64,000 bases of DNA, from contig JAHDQJ010000022.1 of NCBI GenBank assembly GCA_018433865.1, forward strand, positions 27,194-91,193, read 5' to 3'. The DNA is from Spirochaetales bacterium (lineage in GTDB: Bacteria; Spirochaetota; Spirochaetia; Sphaerochaetales; Sphaerochaetaceae). Shown here piece by piece: positions 46,046 to 55,305 of this stretch. Position 1 is the first letter of the stretch. Each line of letters opens with the position of its first letter. The notes under the pieces were generated by a model, which was not told where the DNA came from, did no database searches, and saw nothing but the letters and a program-made list of their open reading frames with translations. The position numbers and the translations under genes were made by a program.

Positions 46046-47182
46046 ATGGATAAATCCAAGTATTGGGATATCGCCCCCTACGAGGGACAGGATGTCCTCG
46101 ATGCGGTTGCCCGCATCAAAGCCTATCCGAAATTCCTGAGCAACATGGCTGAGGTTCTCTACGCCGGGAATATCATCAAGACGAAGTGGAAAAGCCACCA
46201 AATGAAGGAGATGATACCTCCGCTGCTCGATCAGGTGAAGTCGTACGACGATTTCCAGAAGTTGATCACCGCGGGAGTATTCTTGCCCACCATCGAGAGG
46301 AACTCGATGACCTCCTTCACCTTCAGCGGCCAGGAGAACCTTGATCCCGACACACCGTATCTCTTCATCAGCAACCACCGGGACATCGTCCTCGATTGTG
46401 CCTTGCTCGATTATGCATTGATGCAATCGGGCATGCCGTTCTGTGAGATGGCGATCGGTGACAACCTTTTGGTCAACCAGTTCACCACCGACATGTTCAA
46501 GCTCAACGGGGGGGTGACCGTGAAACGGGAACTCCCGATGCGCGAACAGTACCAAGAGTCGATGCGGCTTTCCCGATACTTTGTCGAGCTGATCACCGAG
46601 GAGAAGAAGTCGATCTGGGTCGCACAGCGCAGCGGACGTTCGAAGGATGGCATCGACAAGACGAATCCTGCGATCATCAAGATGCTCTATCTTTCCTTCA
46701 AATCCTCTGGAATTTCCTTCCAGGACCTGATCAAGGCCTGTCACATCGTTCCTGTCGCGATTTCGTATCAGTACGACCCGAATGATATCAACAAGGGGAG
46801 GGAAGAGGTCTCCAAGAAGCTTCACGGCACCTACACGAAGAAGCGGTACGAGGACTTGGTGAACATGCTCCGGGGCTTGCGCCGGTTCAAGGGCGATGTC
46901 CATATACGATTCGGAAAACCTCTCGCAGATACCTATGCGAATGCCGATGAGGTCGCGTTCGAGATTGACCGTCAGATCCACATCGCCTACAAACTGTGGG
47001 ATACCAATTACTTCGCATACGACCTGCTCCAAGGACCGACCAGGTTCACCGATCGATATGCAGGCTTGAACACCAAGAAATTCCTCGACCGTTACAAGGA
47101 CCTCTCGGAAGACTTGCGGCATACCATCCTGCGTTCTTACGCCAATCCCGTGATGATGCAGCTCGAGGCCTTGGGAATGTGA
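46046..47182 (+). CDS. 1-acylglycerol-3-phosphate acyltransferase family protein (PlsC-like)
   Basis: A 378-residue acyltransferase. FISNHRDIVLD is a variant of the NHx4D catalytic motif, with His and Asp correctly spaced, and the later GVTVKRE and WVAQRSGRSKDG segments correspond to acceptor-binding blocks (FxxGTRS-like). It is longer than ordinary PlsC (~240 residues) and has no clear N-terminal membrane helix. A role in phospholipid or lipid-anchor acylation is likely; donor and acceptor are unknown. It lies 3 bases after the DHOD-like gene and overlaps the lipoprotein gene by one base. Confidence 0.8.
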   Translation: MDKSKYWDIAPYEGQDVLDAVARIKAYPKFLSNMAEVLYAGNIIKTKWKSHQMKEMIPPLLDQVKSYDDFQKLITAGVFLPTIERNSMTSFTFSGQENLDPDTPYLFISNHRDIVLDCALLDYALMQSGMPFCEMAIGDNLLVNQFTTDMFKLNGGVTVKRELPMREQYQESMRLSRYFVELITEEKKSIWVAQRSGRSKDGIDKTNPAIIKMLYLSFKSSGISFQDLIKACHIVPVAISYQYDPNDINKGREEVSKKLHGTYTKKRYEDLVNMLRGLRRFKGDVHIRFGKPLADTYANADEVAFEIDRQIHIAYKLWDTNYFAYDLLQGPTRFTDRYAGLNTKKFLDRYKDLSEDLRHTILRSYANPVMMQLEALGM

Positions 47183-47898
47183 TGGACACGGGGAGGAAGG
47201 CACCGCGGATCTTCATGCCGGTCATGATCATCATGTGCCTGTTCCTCTGCTCTTGTACACGTACAGAGTTCTCGATCGACCAGGTCTCCCTGCAAGCCAC
47301 CGCGGTTGCGTCCCACCATGTCCAGGAAGGGTTCTCCACGCTCTCGGAAGGATTGGCCGTGGTCGTAGGCTCATCTTCGTTCTCCGCTGAAGAGGAATAC
47401 CAGGTTTCGGTGCACGATCCTTCCGGGACATTCTCCTGGGAGTTCGTCGCCAAGCCTACTACCGTCGCGGAAGTACCGTCCATCGTCAAGAACGACTTGC
47501 TGCTTCCGCCCGACTCCACACTCGAATCGGGTGCTCATGAGATCGAGCTCTACCTGAAGGACGGCAGGCGCCTGACCCGTCAGGTCGGATTCATTCGTCC
47601 CGATGTGCACCTGGATGCCAACCTGGCGAGGATCGCCGCGTTCGAACCGCTCTCTTGGGATGCGGATGAGGACGGCACGTGGTTCTTGCACGGGATCCCC
47701 GCTTCACCGGAGACGTGGACCTATACCTTGTACGACCGCTTTGGTCTTCCGTTCTTCTCATGCAGCGCCGACCAGGAATACATCAGGCTGCCCGAATTCG
47801 AAGACCCGCTGTTCCGGGAGCGCACGGGCATGATCACCGCCGTCACGCTCGATGCCAAGACGAATATCCTGTTGGTGCTGAGAACGTTCCTTACATGA
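47182..47898 (+). CDS. Putative lipoprotein of unknown function
   Basis: A 238-residue protein with a lipoprotein signal: MPVMIIMCLFLCSC places the lipobox cysteine (LCSC) near residue 25. The remainder is beta-rich with repeated acidic and aromatic residues, and no known domain is recognised. ATG 47182 overlaps the acyltransferase stop codon (TGATG), so it belongs to that operon. The 3' end overlaps the converging mutL by 8 bases. An envelope role is likely, but the function is unknown. Confidence 0.65.
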   Translation: MDTGRKAPRIFMPVMIIMCLFLCSCTRTEFSIDQVSLQATAVASHHVQEGFSTLSEGLAVVVGSSSFSAEEEYQVSVHDPSGTFSWEFVAKPTTVAEVPSIVKNDLLLPPDSTLESGAHEIELYLKDGRRLTRQVGFIRPDVHLDANLARIAAFEPLSWDADEDGTWFLHGIPASPETWTYTLYDRFGLPFFSCSADQEYIRLPEFEDPLFRERTGMITAVTLDAKTNILLVLRTFLT

Positions 47899-49663
47899 TC
47901 CGACCGACTGCCCTGAAGAGCTGATCTTTCGTGATCTCCACCACGAAAGTCCTGCCGTGCGGACAGACCGGATGCTCAAGTGCGAACACTTTCCTGATCA
48001 ACTCCTGTGCAGTGGTCCGATCCACGGCATCCCCATCCTTGATCGCCGCGTGGCAGGCGATGGTCGCATAGAGACGCTTTTCAAGTTCATCCATGTCTCC
48101 CGCCGATTGGCTGCTGATGAACGTCACCACTTCCCGTTCGACCGATTTCCATGAGGCGGGAATGGTATCCAGTTCCCATGAGAGATCCGCCACTCGTCTC
48201 AGGTCGAGCCCATACGCCGCATACCAAGGTGCCCGATCCTGCAAGAACTCATCGACCGAACGTTCCACATCGAAGGAGAGCGGCACGATGAGCCGCTGTA
48301 TTGATTTCTCGCTTCTCAACCGATCATAGAGGATCCTCTCATGCGCTGCGTGTTGGTCGATCATGTAGAGCGACTCACCTTTTCTCACGATCAAGAACAG
48401 GTCGAACACCTGCCCGATGTATGCGAATTCCTCTTGCTCCTGTACCGGTTCCTTGGTAGATGGATGCTCCTTCTTCGCAAGGATTTCCCTCGCCCTGTGG
48501 AACCATGAGTCGTCGGAAGGGCGCTCGTATGTCGACTGCAGCGTGGAATCGGTATGCCCATGGGTTCCAGCTTTGCGGTGATGCGGTGCCGGTTCGGCTA
48601 CCTGTGCCGCATCGGGAAAATCCGGCTGGAAAGGCACGGATGTTGCCAGCGAGAGGCGGGGGATCGATTTGCTGATCTGTTGGCGTATCATCACCACCAC
48701 CTGGTGGTGGATCTCCGCCTTGTTGCGCAACTTGGCCTCCCTCTTGGCCGGATGAATGTTGAAATCCACCAATTCAGGATCGACGTCCACGAAAAGATAA
48801 CAGTAGGGGAACGCTCCTCCGGGGAGCATCTCCTGGTAACCGTAGGAGACTGCCTGTACCAGGGCGTATTCCTCTATAGGTCTTCTGTTCACATAGATCT
48901 TGATGTGGGACCTGTCGGTCCTGTAGCACGCGGGGGTCGTCGCGATTGCACGCAATGAAAATCTTGAGGCTTCGTCGGACAGCTCGGTGACCTCGGAAGG
49001 CACAAGATGCTTGTCCTGCGACAGTGCATCGAGCAAACGTTGCTTGGCAGTCGTTGCAGGAAGATCGAGCCGCAACCGGTTTTCGTCATGAAGCCTGAAG
49101 GAGATTTCGGGAAATGCGATGGCTTTCTCCACTACCATGTTCTTGCACATGGTGAACTCCGTGGAGGGGCGCTTGAGGAAAAGCCTTCTTGCGGGGATGG
49201 AAGCGAACAGGTGTTCCACATCAACCCTGGTACCGCGATCGGGTCCTCCGGCTACGATCTCTCCCTCCATGCCATTGTCCACGACCACTGTTGATGCAAG
49301 CGTTTCTTCATGCTTGCTTGCTATCGTGACCTTCGCACTTGCGGCGATGCTGTAGAGTGCCTCGCCCCGGAATCCGAGGGTGTGCAAGGCATAGAGATCC
49401 TCAAGGGTGGAGACCTTGCTCGTTGCATGGGAACGACAACAGAGCGGCAGGTCCTCCCTGGCGATGCCGACCCCGTTGTCGATCACGGTTATCCGTTCCA
49501 AGCCACCTTCGACGATCTGGATGGTGATCTCGGTGGATCCTGCATCGATTGCGTTGTCGAGCAACTCCCGCACTACCGAGGACGGGCGGTCTATCACTTC
49601 CCCTGCGGCGATCCGTTGCGCTACCAGGGGATCGAGCACTTGAATTCTCTTCGGTATGTCCAT
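47891..49663 (-). CDS. mutL: DNA mismatch repair protein MutL
   Basis: A 590-residue MutL. The GHKL ATPase half has VVRELLDNAIDAGS, VIDNGVGI, SHATSK and LGFRGEAL. The C-terminal half carries the endonuclease signatures: MIDQHAAHERILYD, ACHAAIKDG and CPHGRTF, so it is probably a nicking MutL that works without MutH. In the metal motif DQHA-x2-E-x4-E the last Glu is Asp here (DQHAAHERILYD). GGATGAG lies before ATG 49663. mutS is not nearby. A terminator of the upstream large gene separates the two. Confidence 0.94.
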   Translation of the reverse strand: MDIPKRIQVLDPLVAQRIAAGEVIDRPSSVVRELLDNAIDAGSTEITIQIVEGGLERITVIDNGVGIAREDLPLCCRSHATSKVSTLEDLYALHTLGFRGEALYSIAASAKVTIASKHEETLASTVVVDNGMEGEIVAGGPDRGTRVDVEHLFASIPARRLFLKRPSTEFTMCKNMVVEKAIAFPEISFRLHDENRLRLDLPATTAKQRLLDALSQDKHLVPSEVTELSDEASRFSLRAIATTPACYRTDRSHIKIYVNRRPIEEYALVQAVSYGYQEMLPGGAFPYCYLFVDVDPELVDFNIHPAKREAKLRNKAEIHHQVVVMIRQQISKSIPRLSLATSVPFQPDFPDAAQVAEPAPHHRKAGTHGHTDSTLQSTYERPSDDSWFHRAREILAKKEHPSTKEPVQEQEEFAYIGQVFDLFLIVRKGESLYMIDQHAAHERILYDRLRSEKSIQRLIVPLSFDVERSVDEFLQDRAPWYAAYGLDLRRVADLSWELDTIPASWKSVEREVVTFISSQSAGDMDELEKRLYATIACHAAIKDGDAVDRTTAQELIRKVFALEHPVCPHGRTFVVEITKDQLFRAVGRIM

Positions 49664-49679
49664 GGCTCATCCTACCACA

Positions 49680-49707
49680 CAAAAACCGTCCCTCACCAGA
49701 GGGACGG
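49680..49707 (-). terminator. Terminator of the 1570-residue protein gene
   Basis: On the minus strand ACCGTCCCTC and GAGGGACGGT form a perfect 10-bp stem with a four-base loop, followed by a run of T (plus strand 49681-49684). Confidence 0.85.
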
Positions 49708-49734
49708 TCATGATCTGCCCGCGTGGCATCCTGA

Positions 49735-52700
49735 TCAGAAAAGATTGATGTCGACACCGACCGTAAAGGCTGGGTTGGCAGTAGCACCCACCACCGATTG
49801 GGCGTTCCATGAGCCGGCGACAGGAGCAAAGAGTGCCAGGTTCGAAAGCTCGGCGTTGAACGTGAGCGGACCCTGTCGAACCGCGAGCTTGGCCCCGATC
49901 GCGCTGTCCGAAGACACCAGGAAATTCTTGGCCCTGGTAGTGATGGCAACGGAGGAGTCGGTGAGCAGTGCCTTTGCAGCGGAGGCGAATCCTTTTCTCG
50001 TATAGGAGAGGGAGAGGTCGAACCAGGAGAGGTCCAACGATCCGCTGAAACTCAGCAGGTCCTTGGAGAACACAGGCGCGAAGGAAGCGGATATCGGAAG
50101 CAGGTAGGAACCTTCCACGCTGAGGCGTTCCTTCGTCCACCTAAGGCTTCCCTCTGCAGTGTAGCTTCGCGCGACCGAAGCTCCGGTCCATGCACCATCA
50201 AGCGTCGGAAGTACCGAGGCAGACCTTTCTCGGATGAACAGGGGGTTGAACATGCCGTAGGAGAGTGCTCCCTCCTGCATCGCAAGATCACCCGACATCC
50301 CGAACGACCCGATCGCAAGATCCATTCCGCCATTGATGATATAATTGTCCAGGTTGCTGAGGAACGATCCGCCGGAGGTATAGAACATCTGCTTGAATGA
50401 GGAGGCGGTATCGTAGCCCACCAACGTAGCGAAAGCACCGCGTACTCCAAGTTTCATGCGTTCGGTGGAGACCAACGGCAGGCTCAGGTCGATTCCGGGA
50501 ATCACGTGCGCCCGCTTGTTGGAATCCTTCATATCGATGTTCCCGATAGCGGAAAGTCCCAGGTCGGCACCATATGACTTGAACGGGGCGATTCCGATCC
50601 TGAAGCCTCCCAATTGCATTTCGGACAGGTCGTTCACGAAGAACCCGAGGTCGAGACGATCGGTATCGAGCGAGCTGGTGAGAGCGATGCTGTCCTCGAG
50701 GACGTTGTCTGTACGTGTGGAGACATTGCGCACCAGCGGACCCATCACGATGTCCTGGTCTCCTCCGAGGCGGACCTTGAAGGAAGCATCATCCGAGCCG
50801 ATCGACAGGTGATCGATCAGGCCGAGCAGGTCGGTCGAGGCATCGAAGACCTTCCCGATCGTCCCTGCATAGGTGGAACCGAACTTGAAGGGTGAATCGT
50901 CATGCGAATACAACGATGTGTCGCTGAGATCGACGGTAAGTTTCGGACCGATTCCAAGAGAGAACCCATCGCCTGCAGAGATCGTCACGACGGGCTTCAC
51001 CGTCAGGTGATTCTCATCCGTGCCACCGAGGACGATTGTCCTGGTGAAGGCTGTGCTCATGTCCGCCGAGACGGACAGCCGGCCGGACTCATCCTTGGTC
51101 TTGCGCAACAGCACGGTCTGGCTGAGATCAGGATCAAGCGCCTCGGCCAAGGCGTTCTTGCCGACCGTGACGGTCGCGCCGAGGTTGATGCGCGGTACGT
51201 ACGAAGTTGCTGCCTTCGCAATGCCGAATTCGCCTTCGATGCTGAAGAGACCCTTGGTGTAACGCAAGGAGAAGTAGGGCTGTGCATTTCCAAGATTGCC
51301 CTCTCCCTTGATGAAGGTTACCGTATTGGCCAAGAATCCGGAGAAACCGCCGGAGAAATCGAAGAGATTGCTGAATGCGGAAAGGAAACCGACTCGCCTG
51401 AATCCTAGGGCAGCCACTACACTGTCATCGGAGTAGGTCGCCTCGACCGCCAGGATATCCCCACTGATCGCCGGATTGCCCGCCAAGGGGACCAATCCGG
51501 AAAGATCGCTCTTGACCGGTACATGCCAGGAGCCTGTCGCACCGAGCTTGTTCCCCTGATACCCTGCTTCGGCACCAAGGACGAAATGGATGCCTTCGTT
51601 CGTGTCCAGCATGCGGCGGCCTGACCAATTGGTTGCGTTGAATGCTCCGAGAGACACCAACTGATCACCATCGTTGCTGTTCTGGGCAGCTCCGATGAAC
51701 CGGAAGTTCCATGAGAGCGTCCGGATATCGGCACCGATCGCCATCAGGAAATTGGGGAACATCGTGGAAACCGAGGATCCGTTGACGTCCACGATGGAAG
51801 CGAACGACGGAGCGTCGATATCGAACAGGGTCGCCATTCCGAAGAGGAGATCGAGGCCGAGCCTGCGTTCGTTCCTGATCCTCCACAGCAGATCAAACGC
51901 AGGATACGCCGCCATCTGTCCAGAGGGAGCTGCGGTGAGTACCGACGAGAGTCCGAGGGTCACGGCATCGCCCGCGTCGAACGAGAACCGCAATCCTCCG
52001 CTTTGGGCATCACCTTCCAGCCAATTGCTCAGGTACAGGTCATCTGCATAGCCTTCGAGGGCAAACCGTCCGAACTTTGCCTTGCCATGAACGCCGAGGT
52101 GTTCCTCGAACGGGCCCGAAGCCACCGCGAGCGAATTGACAAGCAAACGGTTGCCGAAATCGATCGGAGTCTTGTCATCGGCCAGGACATACAGAGTGTC
52201 TTCTTCCCGTCCGAACCTCACGTAATCGATGAACCGCATGGCACTGCTTACCATCGCAGCGGTTCCGCCGCCCTGCCTGAGTGTGAACACGTCATACGTC
52301 GAGGGAGAGAAGAGACTGCCGTCCGTCAGGAAGAAAGCCTGAAGTCCGATGGCAAAACTGTTGTGATGGAAGAACGGATTGATCGAGATGCCGATCTTGG
52401 GCAGGGAGCTTCCCCTGATACCGTCCCTCGAGATGTCGAAGCTTGCGGATACACCCCAATCGGTAGCGGGAGCCGGCACACCGGAGTCGGCACCCACGAT
52501 TCCCTGCGGCCCCTTGATCGCCAAGGGATCCGTTTCGTAAACTGCCGCAGGAACTGACACGGCCGGTTCCTCAGCAGCGACGGTCACCACCGGTTCCGGA
52601 GGAAGCACCGCAGGAGATTCCTGGCGCAACGATGCGAGGTACTCTTCCTTCTGCATCGCGATGTAGGAGGCGACTTGTGCGTCCTCGGGGACGTAGGTCA

Positions 52701-54447
52701 CACCATAGGCTTTCGCCAGCGCACTTGTTTCCGGGTCCTCCACATCACGTACATCGATCCTGTGGGCAACCGCATCGGAGACCGTGTCTCCCGTAACCTG
52801 CAGGTGCACCAATCCGACGCTCGAGAGTCTCTCTCCCGCATTGACAATGAGGGTCTTTCCGACGAGCTTGCCCCGTTCACCCACGTTCGCATCGACTCCA
52901 TCGATGATCAGGTCGATTCCATCGATCGAAGAAGCGATGGTCGTGCTATCCACCGGACCGTCCGATCCGATATTCCCGAGAAGGATGACGTAATCGCTCT
53001 TTGCAGCGACCTCGTCGACCAGGGCTTGGGCTTGCGAGACGATCAGGTCATTGAAGTATTGAATGTTCTTGACAGCTGCCCCAGGCATGCTGATGCCGAT
53101 GACGCCTACCTCGAATCCGTTGAGATCGAACACCCCATACGGTTCGAACAGGGCGTTGCCCGCCTCATCGAGGATATTCGCCGCAAGGACCTTGACGGTG
53201 GAGAACCGGGAAGCTGCCTTTGCAGCCTCGACCAGTCGCTCCAGGCCGTATGCGTAATCGGCTTCACCGGGAGCGATCGCGTCATATGCAAGCATATCCA
53301 GGAGCACTGCGACGGTCTCGCCTGCGAATGCCTCAGCCAACGGAGTACCGCTGGTGGTATTGCCTGCATCAAGCAGGAGATTCCTGTCCGACAGGCTCCG
53401 GCCCCACCTGAGCAAGGTAGCCAACCGTGCGAAACCGATGCCGCTTTCGTCCATCTGGCCCAACACGTCATTCGTGTGGACGATGTGCACATCGAACGTT
53501 TCAGGTTCGACCGGCTTCACTTCGGCAACTGTTTCCACAGCCTTGACAGGAGCAACACTCGCTTCGGGAACGGGAACCGGGACGACCTCATCGGGGACGG
53601 AGATGGTGAGGGTGATGCCCTCGGAAGTGATCCGCTGATCCACAGGAATTTCTTGAGCGGCCAGCTCCTTCTCTCCCTCTGTCGTCAGTGGCGTCGCTTG
53701 GGGAGGAGGGGAGACCTGTGCAACAGTCTCGACAGGTGCGACTTCGACTGATGCTTGTTGCTCGGGGAAGATCGGTTTCGGTGCCTGGAACGTCAGTCCG
53801 TCGGTCACGGATGCGCTGGGAAGTGCACGTGCGATGGTCTTCTCAGGATTGATCGAGAGCGTTTCGAATGTCTGGCGTGAAATCTGCTTCGCATTGAGGA
53901 ACGGGTCGGCCAGGTTCAGATAGGTGAACGGAGGAATGTCGGTGACCTGACGCGTGATCGCATTCATCACCTTCACCTCTCCGCCCAGCGAGAATACCAG
54001 CTCGGCATAATCGGATGAGATGAACAATTCGCCAGGTCCGTCAAGGCGGTAGATACCGACAGGGGTGGATACTTCGAAAGTGCCGGTGAACGGGGGCTTC
54101 ACCAAGAATGATGCAGAACCTGCAACCAGGTAGAAAGCAGGATTCCTTGAGACGGTCGTACCGATCGTAAGGATCGACTCGCGTTGCAGCACGATCGTCA
54201 GGAACGGTCCGGTGATGGTGACCGGTTCCTGTCCCGAGAGGACGATCCATCCCTCTTTGAGCGCTGCAGGGGGATCGGTCTGCGGAACGAATACACCCCG
54301 TTCATCGAACTGGAAGTAATCGCCTTCCGTTCCTTCGGCCACATGCAGGTAGGAGGCCCCTGAGGGAGTCGCTGACGCCAATTGGAACGGACTCAGCATC
54401 ATGAACATCGCCACTATTGCAAACATCACTCTTTTCACGTGTGCCAT
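49735..54447 (-). CDS. Giant exported protein: FecR-like domain, degenerate 5'-nucleotidase-like domain, beta-rich C-terminal half
   Basis: A 1570-residue protein with a signal peptide (residues 1-26). Residues ~60-190 resemble a FecR domain (LTIGTTVSRNPAFYLVAG). A Pro/Val/Glu-rich linker follows to about 315. Residues ~318-610 align by pattern with UshA/5'-nucleotidase metallophosphatases, but every metal or catalytic motif is changed: HTNDVLG for HTNDxHG, LLLDAGN for DAGD, PGEADY for GNHEFD, ILLGNIG for LSHxG, and DGVDAN for the GHxH site. The remaining ~900 residues are beta-strand-rich with many Gly and aromatic residues and end in VDINLF, a C-terminal Phe as in outer-membrane barrels. 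It probably sits in or at the outer membrane. AAGGA precedes ATG 54447. I know no named family with this whole architecture. Confidence 0.7.
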   Translation of the reverse strand: MAHVKRVMFAIVAMFMMLSPFQLASATPSGASYLHVAEGTEGDYFQFDERGVFVPQTDPPAALKEGWIVLSGQEPVTITGPFLTIVLQRESILTIGTTVSRNPAFYLVAGSASFLVKPPFTGTFEVSTPVGIYRLDGPGELFISSDYAELVFSLGGEVKVMNAITRQVTDIPPFTYLNLADPFLNAKQISRQTFETLSINPEKTIARALPSASVTDGLTFQAPKPIFPEQQASVEVAPVETVAQVSPPPQATPLTTEGEKELAAQEIPVDQRITSEGITLTISVPDEVVPVPVPEASVAPVKAVETVAEVKPVEPETFDVHIVHTNDVLGQMDESGIGFARLATLLRWGRSLSDRNLLLDAGNTTSGTPLAEAFAGETVAVLLDMLAYDAIAPGEADYAYGLERLVEAAKAASRFSTVKVLAANILDEAGNALFEPYGVFDLNGFEVGVIGISMPGAAVKNIQYFNDLIVSQAQALVDEVAAKSDYVILLGNIGSDGPVDSTTIASSIDGIDLIIDGVDANVGERGKLVGKTLIVNAGERLSSVGLVHLQVTGDTVSDAVAHRIDVRDVEDPETSALAKAYGVTYVPEDAQVASYIAMQKEEYLASLRQESPAVLPPEPVVTVAAEEPAVSVPAAVYETDPLAIKGPQGIVGADSGVPAPATDWGVSASFDISRDGIRGSSLPKIGISINPFFHHNSFAIGLQAFFLTDGSLFSPSTYDVFTLRQGGGTAAMVSSAMRFIDYVRFGREEDTLYVLADDKTPIDFGNRLLVNSLAVASGPFEEHLGVHGKAKFGRFALEGYADDLYLSNWLEGDAQSGGLRFSFDAGDAVTLGLSSVLTAAPSGQMAAYPAFDLLWRIRNERRLGLDLLFGMATLFDIDAPSFASIVDVNGSSVSTMFPNFLMAIGADIRTLSWNFRFIGAAQNSNDGDQLVSLGAFNATNWSGRRMLDTNEGIHFVLGAEAGYQGNKLGATGSWHVPVKSDLSGLVPLAGNPAISGDILAVEATYSDDSVVAALGFRRVGFLSAFSNLFDFSGGFSGFLANTVTFIKGEGNLGNAQPYFSLRYTKGLFSIEGEFGIAKAATSYVPRINLGATVTVGKNALAEALDPDLSQTVLLRKTKDESGRLSVSADMSTAFTRTIVLGGTDENHLTVKPVVTISAGDGFSLGIGPKLTVDLSDTSLYSHDDSPFKFGSTYAGTIGKVFDASTDLLGLIDHLSIGSDDASFKVRLGGDQDIVMGPLVRNVSTRTDNVLEDSIALTSSLDTDRLDLGFFVNDLSEMQLGGFRIGIAPFKSYGADLGLSAIGNIDMKDSNKRAHVIPGIDLSLPLVSTERMKLGVRGAFATLVGYDTASSFKQMFYTSGGSFLSNLDNYIINGGMDLAIGSFGMSGDLAMQEGALSYGMFNPLFIRERSASVLPTLDGAWTGASVARSYTAEGSLRWTKERLSVEGSYLLPISASFAPVFSKDLLSFSGSLDLSWFDLSLSYTRKGFASAAKALLTDSSVAITTRAKNFLVSSDSAIGAKLAVRQGPLTFNAELSNLALFAPVAGSWNAQSVVGATANPAFTVGVDINLF

Positions 54448-54522
54448 CCTCTTCTTTTCCTTGTGTCTACATTACTGCAAAACGGGTTCGACCGCAACAG
54501 TGTTTAGTCTTTCGAGCTGATT

Positions 54523-55305
54523 TCAGCCCTCTGTTTCCCGCGGGATGCGATAGGAAAACCTGTGTGCGTTATAGATATGTTCCCTGGCGTCGCGGTCAAT
54601 CCGGACCAGCTCCCGCACGATGGGTTTCAATCGGCTGCGGATGTTCGTCTGGTCGTGCGGACAAACCGGTTTCACTGCAGGCAGTCGGTATTCTTCGCTC
54701 AATCGTCTGGTCGTCTGCTCATGCACTTCGATCATCGGCCTGATGATGTGGAGCTTTCCCCCGAAAAATTCCTGTACCGGGAGCATCGTGGAGAAATTCG
54801 CGCGGCTGGTGAGGTTGAGCAACGTGGTCTCCACCAGATCATCGAGATGATGGCCAGTCGCGATCAACTTGCAATCGTGTGCCGCCGCATAATCGAACAG
54901 CAGGCGACGCCTGTTGCGTGAGCAGAGGTAACAGTTGAACTCGCCCTTGAAACTCGTGGGGTACTGCGGCTCATCCAGGATGGTGAGGGGGATGTTGAGC
55001 GCAGCGAAGTATTCGATCAACAGTGCTCGTGCCCCGGCATCGATCGGATGTTCGATCCAGTTGATCATGAGTGCCCGCATCGTGTAGGTGATGGGCAACC
55101 ACTTCAGGCGGATCGAAAGGGCAAGGGCGAGGGCGAGCGAATCTTTTCCACCCGATACGCTGAGGAGTACCGAATCGTGCTCCTTGATCATGTGATGGGT
55201 GTTGATGGCCTTGCCGGTCAGCTTGATGAATCGCATTACCCAAGGAGGTATGTCCCCCGCGAGCAAATCGCGCCAGTGATGCGTGTCGGGCTTCATTTCA
55301 TGCAT
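54523..55305 (-). CDS. TtcA/TilS-type PP-loop ATPase (tRNA 2-thiocytidine synthetase-like)
   Basis: A 260-residue PP-loop protein. SVSGGKDSLALALA binds ATP, the CxxC pair in NCYLCSRNRRR and a further Cys in KPVCPHDQTN fit the iron-sulfur ligands of TtcA, which makes 2-thiocytidine at tRNA position 32; GHHLDDLVET is also typical. Which tRNA position is modified here is not certain. The start is uncertain: ATG 55305 overlaps the end of the HD gene by 8 bases and neither it nor ATG 55296 has a strong ribosome-binding site. A longer frame to 55725 would lie wholly inside the HD gene. The two are probably translationally coupled. Confidence 0.8.
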   Translation of the reverse strand: MHEMKPDTHHWRDLLAGDIPPWVMRFIKLTGKAINTHHMIKEHDSVLLSVSGGKDSLALALALSIRLKWLPITYTMRALMINWIEHPIDAGARALLIEYFAALNIPLTILDEPQYPTSFKGEFNCYLCSRNRRRLLFDYAAAHDCKLIATGHHLDDLVETTLLNLTSRANFSTMLPVQEFFGGKLHIIRPMIEVHEQTTRRLSEEYRLPAVKPVCPHDQTNIRSRLKPIVRELVRIDRDAREHIYNAHRFSYRIPRETEG

